Shown here piece after piece: positions 31,822-41,244 of a stretch of 64,000 nucleotides of DNA. The position numbers and the translations under genes are program-made. The stretch spans positions 1 to 64,000 of the forward strand of contig JBKQPG010000066.1 of NCBI GenBank assembly GCA_052145115.1. The letters are read 5' to 3'. The stretch's first letter is position 1; each line of letters begins with the position of its first letter. Below the pieces are notes generated by a model. It was not told the DNA's origin. It made no database searches and saw only the letters and a list, made by a program, of their open reading frames with translations. This DNA comes from CAIVVT01 sp052145115 (GTDB lineage Bacteria; Acidobacteriota; Terriglobia; Bryobacterales; Bryobacteraceae).

Positions 31822-33210
31822 ATGAGAATCAGCCGCGCTTTCGTCATTTTTGCGCTCGCCGGATCCTCGGTCCTAGCACAAATGGGCACCACTGGGAGCC
31901 TGAGGGATCCGCGCCTGGACAGCACTCAGCAGGCGGCGCCGGCTATCATCGAGCCCTGGCTCTCGGTTTCGGGCGGCTACGATACTGAAGTGGCGACGCC
32001 TGCAGGCCAAGCGTCTGCAATCTACCGGCCGCTGGGCTTGGGTGGCGGCCTGAGCATGGTGAAGCCGTTCCGGAGAACGACTGTCGTCCTGGGCTACTTT
32101 GGCTCCGGGTACCGCGACCTGGGCAAGTTTGGGGACGAGAATGGCTGGTACCTCTCCAATGTGGTCGACCTGTCGGTGGGGACACAGCTCTCAAGGCGGC
32201 TCACTTTCAATGTCGGGGAGTTGGCCGGAGCTGCAAACGGCGGATTCGGAATCAATGCCTGGGGCTTGGGGGCCAGCTCGAACGGCGTTCTGGAATCGAT
32301 CGGAGTGGCCAGCGGCTCGCTGTACGGAGGGTCGGGGATTCCTGGGGGAGCCAGCACGACCAACCCATTACAGAACCAACTGGTGGATACCGAGTCGTCC
32401 AGCCAGATGACGTACTTCTCGGACACCAACGTCAGCCTGGGCGTGCTGCTGACCCAGCGAACCATGTTCAGCGTTGGGGGATCGGCGTTCATCGCGCGGC
32501 GCGTGGGCAGCTCTTTCAGCGACTCGGATGGATATACGGGCAGCGCGGGGCTGAACACGCGCTGGACGAATCGGTTCAACACTTCCGCCAGCTACTCCTT
32601 CACGCGGATCGACTTTGTGAACAGCATTGGCTACACGAACATCAACGCGATTACAGTGGGAGCGCAATACCAACTCTCACCGCGCGATAGAGTGTCCGGC
32701 ACTTTCGGAGCGAGCTTTTTGAGCACTGAGTTCCTGGCGACGCTCACCCTGCCCGCGGATGTCGCCCAGTTGCTGGGCGTGCCGGTGGTGTATCTGATCC
32801 AGAACAGGAGCGAGCATTTTGTCATTGGCTCCGCCGGGTACAGCCACAGTTTTCGCCGCGGCGGGTTTGGACTCAGTTGCTCAACCTCCGTTACCCCGGG
32901 CAACGACGTGCTGCTGCTGACGCGGATGGAATCCTGTGGAGCGAATCTTAGCCGCTCACTCACGCGCAGGTTATCGGTAACCGGTCTGGCGGGGGGATCG
33001 CGCCTGAATGGCATTGCGCAGGCGGGGACCCGGTTTGATGTCTTAGACGCCGGACTTACATTTTCCTACCGATTCCTGGGCGGACTGGCCTTTACCGCGG
33101 GCGGGAACTACTACGTGAACTACTTCAAGCCGTCCACGGAGTCGACCGCCTTCGTCTCCGCCAACGCCGGCCTGTTCTGGTCTCCGGAGCGCGGCCTGAA
33201 GTTGTTCTGA
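31822..33210 (+). CDS. Outer-membrane beta-barrel hypothetical protein
   Basis: This 462-residue protein has a signal peptide (residues 1-19, cleavage after VLA). The remainder is a regular series of amphipathic strands with Gly, Ser, Thr and aromatic residues at turns (for example LSVSGGYDTEVA, TVVLGYFGSGYRDLG, FNTSASYSFTRID, GGLAFTAGGNYYVNYF). It closes with LFWSPERGLKLF, ending in Phe as outer-membrane barrels do. About 16-18 strands seem likely by eye. I cannot assign a named family. It lies alone, 145 bp after the RraA-like gene. Confidence 0.72.
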   Translation: MRISRAFVIFALAGSSVLAQMGTTGSLRDPRLDSTQQAAPAIIEPWLSVSGGYDTEVATPAGQASAIYRPLGLGGGLSMVKPFRRTTVVLGYFGSGYRDLGKFGDENGWYLSNVVDLSVGTQLSRRLTFNVGELAGAANGGFGINAWGLGASSNGVLESIGVASGSLYGGSGIPGGASTTNPLQNQLVDTESSSQMTYFSDTNVSLGVLLTQRTMFSVGGSAFIARRVGSSFSDSDGYTGSAGLNTRWTNRFNTSASYSFTRIDFVNSIGYTNINAITVGAQYQLSPRDRVSGTFGASFLSTEFLATLTLPADVAQLLGVPVVYLIQNRSEHFVIGSAGYSHSFRRGGFGLSCSTSVTPGNDVLLLTRMESCGANLSRSLTRRLSVTGLAGGSRLNGIAQAGTRFDVLDAGLTFSYRFLGGLAFTAGGNYYVNYFKPSTESTAFVSANAGLFWSPERGLKLF

Positions 33211-33273
33211 GGTCCGGCGCCAGCCCCCCGGCGCGGGTTGGCTGCCGGGCGCGAGGGCTTGAAGAGTGCCTGC

Positions 33274-34290
33274 ATGGACGTTTTTGCCCTAACTCGAAAG
33301 TTTGTCGACATAGAGTCCGTGACGGGCAACGAGGGCGGTGTGGGAGCTTGCGTGCTGCAGGTGCTCCAGGCATTGACAAGCCGCTATGGCGGGATCGCCG
33401 AACCGGTTGAGGTGGCCCCAGACCGTTGCAACGTCCTGGCCCGTTTCGGCCAGCCGGTGGTCACGCTGTCCACCCATCTGGACACGGTTCCGCCGTTCAT
33501 CGTCTCGCGGGAGGATGAAGCGCATATCTGGGGACGGGGCTCGTGCGACGCCAAGGGGATTGCCGCGGCGATGATTTGTGCGGCGCAGACGCTGCTGGCC
33601 GGCGGGGTCCGCGATTTCGCACTGCTGTTCGTGGTCGGCGAGGAGAAGGACAGTGCGGGAGCCTATCACGCCAGCCGCCACCCGATCGGCTCGCGGTTCC
33701 TGATCAACGGCGAGCCGACGGGCAACAGGATGGCGCTGGGTTCCAAGGGCGCGCTGCGATATGAACTGGCGGCCAGCGGCCGGATGGCGCATTCGGCCTA
33801 TCCGGAGCTGGGCGAGTCGGCGATCGAGAAGCTGCTGGATGCTCTGGGGCGGGTGCGGCGGATTGCCCTGCCGAGCGATGCGACGCTGGGAGCGTGCACG
33901 TTGAACATCGGGCTGATTTCGGGCGGGCGCGCGCCCAACGTGGTCCCCGACCGAGCGATGGCCGCTCTGATGTTCCGGCTGGTGGGCGATCCGGAGCCGG
34001 TTCGCGCGGCGGTGCAAGAGGCGGCCGGCGCGGATGCGGCGGCGAACGAAGTGCTGTGCATTCCGGCGCTCCAGCTGGGCGCGCGGCCGGGCTTTGAAAC
34101 CACCGTGGTGGCCTACACGACCGACATTCCTGCCTTTGGCGGCGCATGGGGCGAGCCGTTCCTGATCGGGCCGGGCTCGATCCATGTCGCGCACACCAAC
34201 GAGGAGCGGGTACCTAAGGCCGAGCTTCTCGAAGCGGTGCAGGTGTACGCGCGTCTGACTCGCCAATTGCTGGCGGGCGGCGCAGAATAA
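33274..34290 (+). CDS. dapE: M20 family deacylase, probable succinyl-diaminopimelate desuccinylase
   Basis: This is a 338-residue M20 metallopeptidase-fold enzyme. Metal ligands are seen in STHLDTVPP near residue 70, GRGSCDAKG near 90, VVGEEKDSAGA near 125 (general-base Glu), INGEPTGNR near 148 and a His in VAHTNEERVP near 310. M20 sequences alone do not separate DapE from ArgE-type deacetylases. DapE is preferred because the gene heads the operon containing dapD, whose succinylated product needs a desuccinylase. It is shorter than typical DapE (about 375) but has the dimerisation lid. ATG 33274 chosen; asd follows after 24 bp. Confidence 0.8.
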   Translation: MDVFALTRKFVDIESVTGNEGGVGACVLQVLQALTSRYGGIAEPVEVAPDRCNVLARFGQPVVTLSTHLDTVPPFIVSREDEAHIWGRGSCDAKGIAAAMICAAQTLLAGGVRDFALLFVVGEEKDSAGAYHASRHPIGSRFLINGEPTGNRMALGSKGALRYELAASGRMAHSAYPELGESAIEKLLDALGRVRRIALPSDATLGACTLNIGLISGGRAPNVVPDRAMAALMFRLVGDPEPVRAAVQEAAGADAAANEVLCIPALQLGARPGFETTVVAYTTDIPAFGGAWGEPFLIGPGSIHVAHTNEERVPKAELLEAVQVYARLTRQLLAGGAE

Positions 34291-34314
34291 AGAGAATTGA
34301 AGGACAATTCAGGG

Positions 34315-35370
34315 ATGGACAGAAAGACGCCGGTTGGCGTGCTGGGAGCCACCGGGATGGTGGGCCAGCACTTCGTGAGATTTCTGGAGAACCACCCGTG
34401 GTTCGAACTGGTGTGGGCCGGAGCGAGCGACCGCTCGGCTGGCAAGAAGTACGCCGAGGCGACGAGCTGGCGGCTGGAGGGCTCGATGCCCGCCGGCGCG
34501 GCTGGCCTGACGGTAGCGGAGTGCCGGCCGGACACGCAGCCGCCGGAGCTCGTCTTTTCGGCGATGGATGCCAGCGTGGCTACGGAGATTGAGCGCGCCT
34601 TCGCCGAGGCCGGGCACACCGTGGTCTCCAACTCGAGGAACCATCGCATGGAGAGCGACGTGCCTCTGCTGGTGCCGGAGGTCAACGCCGGCCACCTGGC
34701 GCTGCTGGGCGTCCAGAAGGCGTGCCGCGGGTGGAAAGGCCAGATCGTCACCAACCCGAACTGCTCGACGGTGGCGCTGGTGATGGGACTCGCGCCGCTG
34801 GCGCCGTTCGGCATCCGGGCGGTGGTGGCGACGACGCTGCAGGCGATCTCCGGCGCGGGCTACCCGGGCGTGCCGTCGATGGACATCGTAGGCAACGTGA
34901 TCCCGTTCATCGGCGGCGAAGAGGAGAAGATGCAGCAGGAGACGCAGAAGATCCTGGGGCGCTTCGCCGGCGACCACATCGAGCCGCTGCCGGCGCGGGT
35001 GAGCGCGCACTGCAACCGCGTCCCGGTGGTGGACGGGCATACGGTGACGGTCTCGGTCACGCTGGAGAAGCACGTCACCAGGCCCGAGCTGCTGGCGGCG
35101 TTCAATGCCTTCGAGTCAATCCCAAGACAGAAGGGCTGCCCGAGCGCGCCGGCGCCGGCGGTGCTTTATCTGGAAGAAGAAAACCGTCCGCAGCCGAGGC
35201 GCGATGCGATGCGCGGCGCGGGGATGACGGTCACCGTCGGGCGTTTGCGCGAGTGCCCGGTGATGGGCTGGAAGTTCGTGTGCATGGGCCACAATACGAT
35301 CCGCGGCGCGGCGGGCGCGGCGGTGCTGAATGCGGAGCTGATGCGGGAGGAGGGCCTGATCCGCGCATGA
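34315..35370 (+). CDS. asd: Aspartate-semialdehyde dehydrogenase
   Basis: Asd reduces aspartyl phosphate to aspartate semialdehyde, the branch point to lysine/diaminopimelate and threonine/methionine. The NADP-binding N-terminus reads GVLGATGMVGQHF. The catalytic Cys is in TNPNCSTVAL near residue 150, followed by QAISGAGYPGVPSMDI, which marks the archaeal/yeast-like branch of the family. The substrate-binding His is in the ARVSAHCNRVPVVDGH region. Length is 351 residues. ATG 34315 is preceded by GAAGGA at 10 nt. The stop overlaps the lysC start (ATGA). Confidence 0.95.
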   Translation: MDRKTPVGVLGATGMVGQHFVRFLENHPWFELVWAGASDRSAGKKYAEATSWRLEGSMPAGAAGLTVAECRPDTQPPELVFSAMDASVATEIERAFAEAGHTVVSNSRNHRMESDVPLLVPEVNAGHLALLGVQKACRGWKGQIVTNPNCSTVALVMGLAPLAPFGIRAVVATTLQAISGAGYPGVPSMDIVGNVIPFIGGEEEKMQQETQKILGRFAGDHIEPLPARVSAHCNRVPVVDGHTVTVSVTLEKHVTRPELLAAFNAFESIPRQKGCPSAPAPAVLYLEEENRPQPRRDAMRGAGMTVTVGRLRECPVMGWKFVCMGHNTIRGAAGAAVLNAELMREEGLIRA

Positions 35371-36740
35371 TCGTGATGAAGTTCGGCGGCACGTCGTTGG
35401 AATCGGCGGCCGCCATCCGGCGAGTCGCGAGCATTGTTCAGGCGCGGGCCAGCCAGCGGCCGCTGGTGGTGGTGTCGGCGATGGGCAAGACGACGAACCG
35501 TCTGCTGGCGGCGGCAGATAAGGCGGCGGCCGGGAACCTCGACGCGGCGCATCGGGACGCCGAAGAGTTGGAAGCCTTCCACCGGCGCGAGGCGGAGTCG
35601 ATTCTGCCGCCGGCGCGGCACGGAGAAATGGACGCGCTGCTGGAGCGGGAATTCTCCGATCTCGAAAAAACACTCGCAGCCATCGCCGAAGCCGGTGCAG
35701 TGACGCCGCGCCTGTGGGATGAAACGGCGGGATACGGCGAGCGGCTGTCCAGCGCGCTGATCACGATGATCTTCCAAAGTCTGGGCCTGCGCGCGGCACA
35801 CGTCGATGCCCGGCAGATCCTGGTGACCGATGGCCGGCATACTCAGGCGCTCCCGCTGTACGGCAGAACGTACGCGCGGTTCCACGACCGTGTGGAGCCT
35901 CTGCTGAAGGACAGCGTGGTGGTCATGGGCGGCTTCATCGGCTCCTCGGGCGAAGGCGTGGCGACGACGCTGGGGCGCGGCGGATCGGATTTTTCCGCCG
36001 CCATCGCGGGCGCGGGCATCGGCGCTGAGGAGATCCAGATCTGGACCGACGTCGACGGCATGCTGACCTGCGATCCGCGCATAGTCCCGGGCGGCCACAG
36101 GCTGAAGACGATTTCGTTCAACGAAGCCGCCGAACTGGCCTACTTCGGCGCGAAGGTGCTGCATCCCTCGACCGTGATGCCGGCGGTGGAAAAGAACATT
36201 CCCGTGCGGATCCTCAATTCCCGGCAGCCGGATGTCGAAGGGACCCTGATCGTCGCCGAGATTGTCCGCTCCACTAACCCGGTCAAGTCGATTTCCTGCA
36301 AACGCGGCATCACGGTGGTGAACATCCGCAGCCTGCGGATGCTGATGGCGTACGGTTTTCTGCGCCGCATTTTCGAAGTCTTCGACCGCTACCGGACGCC
36401 GGTGGACATGGTGACGACGACCGAGGTCAGCGTCTCGCTGACGATCGACCAGACGCAGGCCCTGGCGGAGATCGAGACGGAATTGTCGAAGATCGCGGAG
36501 GTCACTATCACGCCCGACCAGGCGGTGGTGTGCCTGGTGGGCGAGGCGATCAGCGATACGCCGGGCCTTGGAGCGCGCATCTTTGCGGCGCTGCGCGACA
36601 TCAACATCCGCATGATCTCGCAGGGTGCGTCGCGGTTGAACATCAGCGTTGTGGTGAACGACGGCGACCTGAGGGACGCCGTCCAGGCCTTGCACAAAGA
36701 GTTCTTTTCAGAGCTGGACCCGAGGGTGTTCGAAACATGA
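35367..36740 (+). CDS. lysC: Aspartate kinase
   Basis: LysC phosphorylates aspartate, the committed step of the aspartate family pathway. The amino-acid kinase domain (about 1-295) opens with MIVMKFGGTSLES and includes TLGRGGSDFSAA near residue 200 and WTDVDGMLTCDPR near 225. Two C-terminal ACT domains (about 310-457) suggest feedback control by lysine or threonine. It is 457 residues and monofunctional, with no homoserine dehydrogenase fusion. It overlaps asd upstream and dapB downstream by 4 bp each (ATGA), so translation of the three is probably coupled. Confidence 0.95.
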   Translation: MIVMKFGGTSLESAAAIRRVASIVQARASQRPLVVVSAMGKTTNRLLAAADKAAAGNLDAAHRDAEELEAFHRREAESILPPARHGEMDALLEREFSDLEKTLAAIAEAGAVTPRLWDETAGYGERLSSALITMIFQSLGLRAAHVDARQILVTDGRHTQALPLYGRTYARFHDRVEPLLKDSVVVMGGFIGSSGEGVATTLGRGGSDFSAAIAGAGIGAEEIQIWTDVDGMLTCDPRIVPGGHRLKTISFNEAAELAYFGAKVLHPSTVMPAVEKNIPVRILNSRQPDVEGTLIVAEIVRSTNPVKSISCKRGITVVNIRSLRMLMAYGFLRRIFEVFDRYRTPVDMVTTTEVSVSLTIDQTQALAEIETELSKIAEVTITPDQAVVCLVGEAISDTPGLGARIFAALRDINIRMISQGASRLNISVVVNDGDLRDAVQALHKEFFSELDPRVFET

Positions 36741-37438
36741 AGCTGGCACTGGTCGGCTACGGCAAAATGGGCCGCATTGTGGAGCGCCTGGCGCCCGAGT
36801 TCGGTTGCGAAGTGGCGCTGATCCTGGACGAATACAACAACGCCGCGGGAGCGGGTCTCACCGAGGAGAATTTCACGGGGCTGGACGCGGCGATCGAATT
36901 CAGCACGCCGCAGACTGCCGTGGCGAACCTGCTGCGGCTGGCGGTGCTGGGCGTGCCGGTGGTGTGCGGGACGACAGGCTGGCACGGAGAACTCGAGCGC
37001 GTGCGCGCAGCTTTCGAGGAGCGCGGCGTGGCATTGATCTACAGCTCCAATTTTTCGATCGGCGTGAACATTTTTCGCCGCGTGGTGCGCGAGGCTGCGC
37101 GCTGGATGCAGGTCCACCCGGGTTACGAGGCCTGGGGCTGGGAGATCCATCACAGCGCTAAAAGGGACGCGCCGTCGGGGACGCTGCTGCGGCTGGTGGA
37201 AGAGATGCGGGAAGCGGGCTACGATAGGCGTATCGACACCAGCTCAAACCGCGCCGGGGCCCATCCCGGCACGCACGAGATCGGCTTCGATTCGGCGGCC
37301 GACACGCTGACGCTGCGTCACGTGGCGCGCAATCGCGAGGGTTTCGCGCGCGGGGCGCTGGAGGCGGCGCGGCGACTGCCGGGGCTTCAGGGCGTATTCG
37401 AATTCGGCGCGATTCTGTTCGCCGAGGGTAAGGAGTAA
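36737..37438 (+). CDS. dapB: 4-hydroxy-tetrahydrodipicolinate reductase
   Basis: DapB reduces the DapA product with NAD(P)H. The Rossmann start is KLALVGYGKMGRIV. Further motifs are VVCGTTGWHGE near residue 78, YSSNFSIGVNIF near 103 and EIHHSAKRDAPSGTLL near 137 (catalytic His and Lys). Length is 233 residues, slightly short for the family (about 240-270), as in other compact DapB. It overlaps lysC by 4 bp and precedes dapA by 4 bp. Confidence 0.95.
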   Translation: MKLALVGYGKMGRIVERLAPEFGCEVALILDEYNNAAGAGLTEENFTGLDAAIEFSTPQTAVANLLRLAVLGVPVVCGTTGWHGELERVRAAFEERGVALIYSSNFSIGVNIFRRVVREAARWMQVHPGYEAWGWEIHHSAKRDAPSGTLLRLVEEMREAGYDRRIDTSSNRAGAHPGTHEIGFDSAADTLTLRHVARNREGFARGALEAARRLPGLQGVFEFGAILFAEGKE

Positions 37439-37442
37439 GCAC

Positions 37443-38327
37443 GTGCGCTTGCAGGGTTGCGGGACAGCGCTGGTGACACCGTTCCAGCCGGACCTCACGC
37501 TCGACGAAGAGGCCGTGCGCCGGCTGGCGCGCAGGCAGATTGAGGCGGGCGTTCACTTCTTGGTGCCGTGCGGCACGACGGGGGAGAGTCCGACGCTGGA
37601 GCACGAGGAACGCTTGCGCGTCGTGGAAATCGTCCTGGAGGAAGCCCACGGCAAGCTGCCGGTCCTGGCCGGCGCCGGAGGCTACCACACCGGCGAGGTC
37701 GTGGCCCTGGCGCGGGAGTTCGAGGCCATGGGCGCGGACGGCATCCTCTCGGTGACGCCGTATTATAACAAGCCCTCGCAGGAGGGCCTGTACCAGCACT
37801 ACCTGGCGATTGCCAATGCCGTGAAGCTGCCCATCGTGGTCTACAACGTGCCCAGCCGCACCGGGGTGAACGTCGAGCCGGCGACGCTGCGTCGGCTGGC
37901 CGGTATCGAAAATATCGTGGCCGTGAAGGAAGCGTCGGGCAACGTCGCGCAGATGGCCAACCTGTGCGCGACCCTGCCGCCGGATTTCACGGTGCTCTCG
38001 GGCGACGACGCCATCACGCTGGCGCTCGCCGGGCTGGGCGGCAAGGGCATCATCAGCGTCGCATCCAACGAGATTCCCGCCCCGATGGCCGCGCTGGCGC
38101 AGGCCTGCGTCGATGGGCGGTTCGACGACGCGCGGGCGCTGCAGCGGAAGTGGCTGCCGCTGATGGAAGTGAATTTTGTGGAGTCGAATCCGATCCCGGT
38201 GAAGTGGGCGCTGGCGCGGATGGGCCTGCTGCAGCCGGTGTGGCGGCTGCCGCTGGTGCCGCCGTCGCCGGCCTCACGCGAGCGCATCGACGCGGTGCTA
38301 CGCGAATGCGGCCTGGCGGTCAGCTAG
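37443..38327 (+). CDS. dapA: 4-hydroxy-tetrahydrodipicolinate synthase
   Basis: DapA condenses pyruvate with aspartate semialdehyde. It is a TIM-barrel Schiff-base lyase of 294 residues. Signatures are VTPFQPDLTLDEEAV, VPCGTTGESPTL near residue 45, SVTPYYNKPSQEGLYQHY near 105 (catalytic Tyr), VVYNVPSRTGVN near 135 and VAVKEASG near 162 (Schiff-base Lys). It starts at GTG 37443, 4 bp after dapB. The conserved Arg of the active site is in the PSRTGV segment. Confidence 0.96.
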   Translation: MRLQGCGTALVTPFQPDLTLDEEAVRRLARRQIEAGVHFLVPCGTTGESPTLEHEERLRVVEIVLEEAHGKLPVLAGAGGYHTGEVVALAREFEAMGADGILSVTPYYNKPSQEGLYQHYLAIANAVKLPIVVYNVPSRTGVNVEPATLRRLAGIENIVAVKEASGNVAQMANLCATLPPDFTVLSGDDAITLALAGLGGKGIISVASNEIPAPMAALAQACVDGRFDDARALQRKWLPLMEVNFVESNPIPVKWALARMGLLQPVWRLPLVPPSPASRERIDAVLRECGLAVS

Positions 38328-38337
38328 AGGTTCCAGA

Positions 38338-39174
38338 TTGCAACACGAAATCGAAGCGCTGTTCGACACCGCGCCGGCCGCGTATACGCCGGAGCATTTC
38401 GCGCTGTTTGCGCGATTCAAGGAAGCCCTGAACCAGGGCCAGGCGCGCGCCGCCGAGCCGGACGAGTCCAGCCCCACCGGCTGGCGCGTCAATCCGTGGG
38501 TCAAGAAAGGCATCCTGCTGGGCTTCCGCATGGGCGTGGTGGTGGAGATGTCGGTGAGCACGGCGAAGCAGCCAATGTTCGACAAGGCGACCTACCCGGT
38601 CAAGCGGCTGGACCCGGGCGACGGAGTGCGCATCGTGCCCGGCGGATCGAGCATCCGCGACGGCTGCTACGTGGGGCGCGGCGTGACCTGCATGCCGCCA
38701 ATGTTTATCAATGCGGGCGCGTGGGTCGGCGCGGGCACGATGATCGATTCGCACGCGCTGGTGGGAAGCTGCGCGCAGGTCGGCGAATCGTGCCACATCT
38801 CCGCCGCGGCCCAACTGGGCGGCGTGCTAGAGCCGGTGGGCGCGATGCCGGTAATCATTGAGGACGAAGTGCTGGTGGGCGGCAACTGCGGCGTCTATGA
38901 GGGAACGATCGTGAAGCGGCGCGCGGTGCTCGGCTCGGGCGTCATTCTCAACCGCTCCACGCCAGTTTACGACCTGGTCCGCGACGAGATTTACGCCGCT
39001 TCCGACGATCTGCCGCTCGTGATTCCGGCGGATGCCGTGGTGGTCGCGGGCTCGCGCGCGGTGACCCGCGGCCGGGGGCGCGAGTGGGGCATCTCGCTGT
39101 ACACGCCGGTAGTGGTCAAGTACCGCGATAGCCGGACCGACGAGCGGATCCGGCTGGAAGAGTATCTGCGCTAG
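38338..39174 (+). CDS. dapD: Tetrahydrodipicolinate N-succinyltransferase
   Basis: DapD uses succinyl-CoA to succinylate tetrahydrodipicolinate. The 278-residue protein has the N-terminal helical domain, GWRVNPWVKKGILLGFRM near residue 48 and a left-handed beta-helix of hexapeptide repeats (about 100-215; RDGCYVGRGVTCMPPMFINA, AWVGAGTMIDSHALVGSCAQ). The family signature GGVLEPVGAMPVIIEDE lies near 160. The start is TTG 38338, 10 bp after dapA; no better start keeps the N-terminus. Its presence shows the succinylase route, and so points to DapE at the operon head. No dapC or dapF gene is in the window. Confidence 0.95.
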   Translation: MQHEIEALFDTAPAAYTPEHFALFARFKEALNQGQARAAEPDESSPTGWRVNPWVKKGILLGFRMGVVVEMSVSTAKQPMFDKATYPVKRLDPGDGVRIVPGGSSIRDGCYVGRGVTCMPPMFINAGAWVGAGTMIDSHALVGSCAQVGESCHISAAAQLGGVLEPVGAMPVIIEDEVLVGGNCGVYEGTIVKRRAVLGSGVILNRSTPVYDLVRDEIYAASDDLPLVIPADAVVVAGSRAVTRGRGREWGISLYTPVVVKYRDSRTDERIRLEEYLR

Positions 39175-39242
39175 TGGGCTGAGTGGCGCGCAGCGCAGCG
39201 GGCTCGGCCGTTGGCACTTTGCGGCCACGCCAGGCTCGAAAC

Positions 39243-41192
39243 TCACCGCGCTTCTTCCAACTGGGCGCTGACCAGTTCCCACTCGGCCAGCACCCCGGCC
39301 AGGCGGGCTCTGCTCTCTGCGAGAAGCTCCATCCGCCGGCGCGTCTCCTCGGCGCTGATGAAACCCTGCAGCTCGGTCTCCAGTTGCGCGATCGCGGCCT
39401 CTAGCTGCGCCGATTCGTTCTCCAACCCGGCGGCGCGATCTTCCAGGTGTTTCTGCTTGATCGGATTCAGGCGCCGCGGCCGGGCTGCGTCGGCGTCCCC
39501 GCGCGGCACATCATCCAGCGCTGGCGCCTGGGCCGTTGCGGGACTCACGCCGCCGCCGCCCATCACGCCCGCCGCCGGAGCCGCGGCCTCCTGCTCCTTC
39601 CGGAACAGGAAGTCTTCGTAATTCCCCGGATAGACGTTCACCGCGCCATCCTTCACTTCGAACACCTTCGTCGCCAGCCGGTCTATGAAATAGCGGTCGT
39701 GGCTCACGAAGACCACGGTTCCGGTGAATTGCTCGAGCGAGGCCAGCAACACCTCCTTGGCGCGCATGTCGAGATGATTGGTGGGCTCGTCGAGCAACAG
39801 GAAGTTCGAAGGATTCAGCAGCATGCGCGCCAGCGCATAGCGGTTTCTCTCGCCGCCGGAGAGCACGCCGATGGTCTTGAATACGTCGTCCTCGCCGAAC
39901 AGGAAGCAGCCCAGCAGCGTGCGCAGCTCGGTCACGGTCTTCCCGTTGGCGACCGATGAGAGGTCGTCCAGCAGCTGCGCCGCGGGGTCGAGTTCCTTGT
40001 ACTGATCCTGGGCGAAGTAGTCGGGCTGGACGTTGTGGCCAATGCGGTAGTCACCCGCCGTCAGCGGCTCGATCCCGGCCAGAAGCTTGATCAGCGTGCT
40101 TTTCCCCGCCCCGTTGACGCCCACCAGCGCCACGCGGTCCCCGCGTTCGATCTGGAACGCGACGCCTTCAAGAACGCGCTTCTCGCCATAGGCCTTCGCG
40201 ACGTCGCTGAATTCCGCCACGATGCGCCCGCTGGGTCTCGGTTGGGGGAAGCGGAAGTGGATCGTCTTCTCTTCGGGCGGGATCTCGATGCGCTCGATCT
40301 TCTCGAGTTCCTTGATGCGGCTTTGAACCTGCTTGGCCTTCGTGGCCTGATAGCGGAAGCGGTTGATGAACGCCTCGAGCTGTTGGATGCGCTCCTTCTG
40401 ATTGCGGCTGGCGGCCTCCAGGCTGGCCCGGCGTTCCTCCTTCTGCTTCAGGTAGGCCTCATAATTACCGGAATAAAAGTGCAGTCCCTTGTTCCACAGT
40501 TCCACGATCCGCGACACGGTGACGTCGAGGAAGTAACGGTCGTGCGAGACGAGCACGAAGGCGTTGGGATACGAGCTCAGGTATGACTCCAGCCAGTTGC
40601 GCGCTTCGAGGTCGAGGTGGTTGGTCGGCTCGTCCAGCAACAGCAGGCTGGGCTGTTCCAGCAGCAGCTTGGCCAGCGCGATGCGCATCTGCCAGCCGCC
40701 TGAGAAATACTCGGTCCGCTTGGTCCACTCCTCCTTGGCAAAGCCGAGCCCGCTGAGGACGCTGCCGACCTTGGCCTCCAGGGCGTAGCCGTCGCGGTTG
40801 CGGAACAGCGCGTCCAGGCTGGCGTACCGATTGGCTGAGGCGGCGTACTCGCCGGACGCGGGATCGAGATCGGAAAGAGAGTGAGCGAGCTGCTCCATCT
40901 CGCGCTCCATGTCCTTCAGGCGGTCGAAGACCGAAAGGCATTCCTGAAACACGCTGCGGCCGGAGAGCGCCAGCCCGTCCTGCGGCAGGTAGCCGGCGCT
41001 GAGGCCTTTTTGCGAATTGCACTCGCCCGCGTCCAGCGTCTCGAGGCCGGCCAGGAGCTTCAGCAGCGTCGTCTTGCCGCTGCCGTTGGCGCCCACCAGG
41101 CCGACCCGATCCTGGGCCGTCACCATCCACGTGACGTTTTCGAATAGGATTCTAGGCCCGAATCGCTTGCCCGCGTTGACCAGGGAGATCAT
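39243..41192 (-). CDS. ABC-F family ATP-binding protein
   Basis: This 649-residue soluble protein has two ABC modules without membrane domains. Module one has GANGSGKTT near residue 36 and the signature FSGGWQMRIALAK near 145. Module two has GVNGAGKST near 360 and LSGGERNRYALARM near 450. An inter-domain linker with many Arg/Lys (about 245-310) and a C-terminal coiled coil (about 560-649) resemble Uup/YdiF-type ABC-F proteins. ABC-F factors act on ribosomes, in translation quality control or antibiotic protection; which role applies here is not visible. It is the last gene of the minus-strand group that starts with recN. Confidence 0.92.
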   Translation of the reverse strand: MISLVNAGKRFGPRILFENVTWMVTAQDRVGLVGANGSGKTTLLKLLAGLETLDAGECNSQKGLSAGYLPQDGLALSGRSVFQECLSVFDRLKDMEREMEQLAHSLSDLDPASGEYAASANRYASLDALFRNRDGYALEAKVGSVLSGLGFAKEEWTKRTEYFSGGWQMRIALAKLLLEQPSLLLLDEPTNHLDLEARNWLESYLSSYPNAFVLVSHDRYFLDVTVSRIVELWNKGLHFYSGNYEAYLKQKEERRASLEAASRNQKERIQQLEAFINRFRYQATKAKQVQSRIKELEKIERIEIPPEEKTIHFRFPQPRPSGRIVAEFSDVAKAYGEKRVLEGVAFQIERGDRVALVGVNGAGKSTLIKLLAGIEPLTAGDYRIGHNVQPDYFAQDQYKELDPAAQLLDDLSSVANGKTVTELRTLLGCFLFGEDDVFKTIGVLSGGERNRYALARMLLNPSNFLLLDEPTNHLDMRAKEVLLASLEQFTGTVVFVSHDRYFIDRLATKVFEVKDGAVNVYPGNYEDFLFRKEQEAAAPAAGVMGGGGVSPATAQAPALDDVPRGDADAARPRRLNPIKQKHLEDRAAGLENESAQLEAAIAQLETELQGFISAEETRRRMELLAESRARLAGVLAEWELVSAQLEEAR

Positions 41193-41244
41193 GGCTTGCG
41201 CCGCCCGGGAAGGATCAACTGGCGGATGCGCTGGAGTCGCGCGC

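Noticed and set aside
33274..34290. Acetylornithine deacetylase (argE) for the M20 gene
   Set aside because: Sequence alone cannot exclude it, but the dapD-containing operon makes the DapE role more likely and no arginine gene is nearby.
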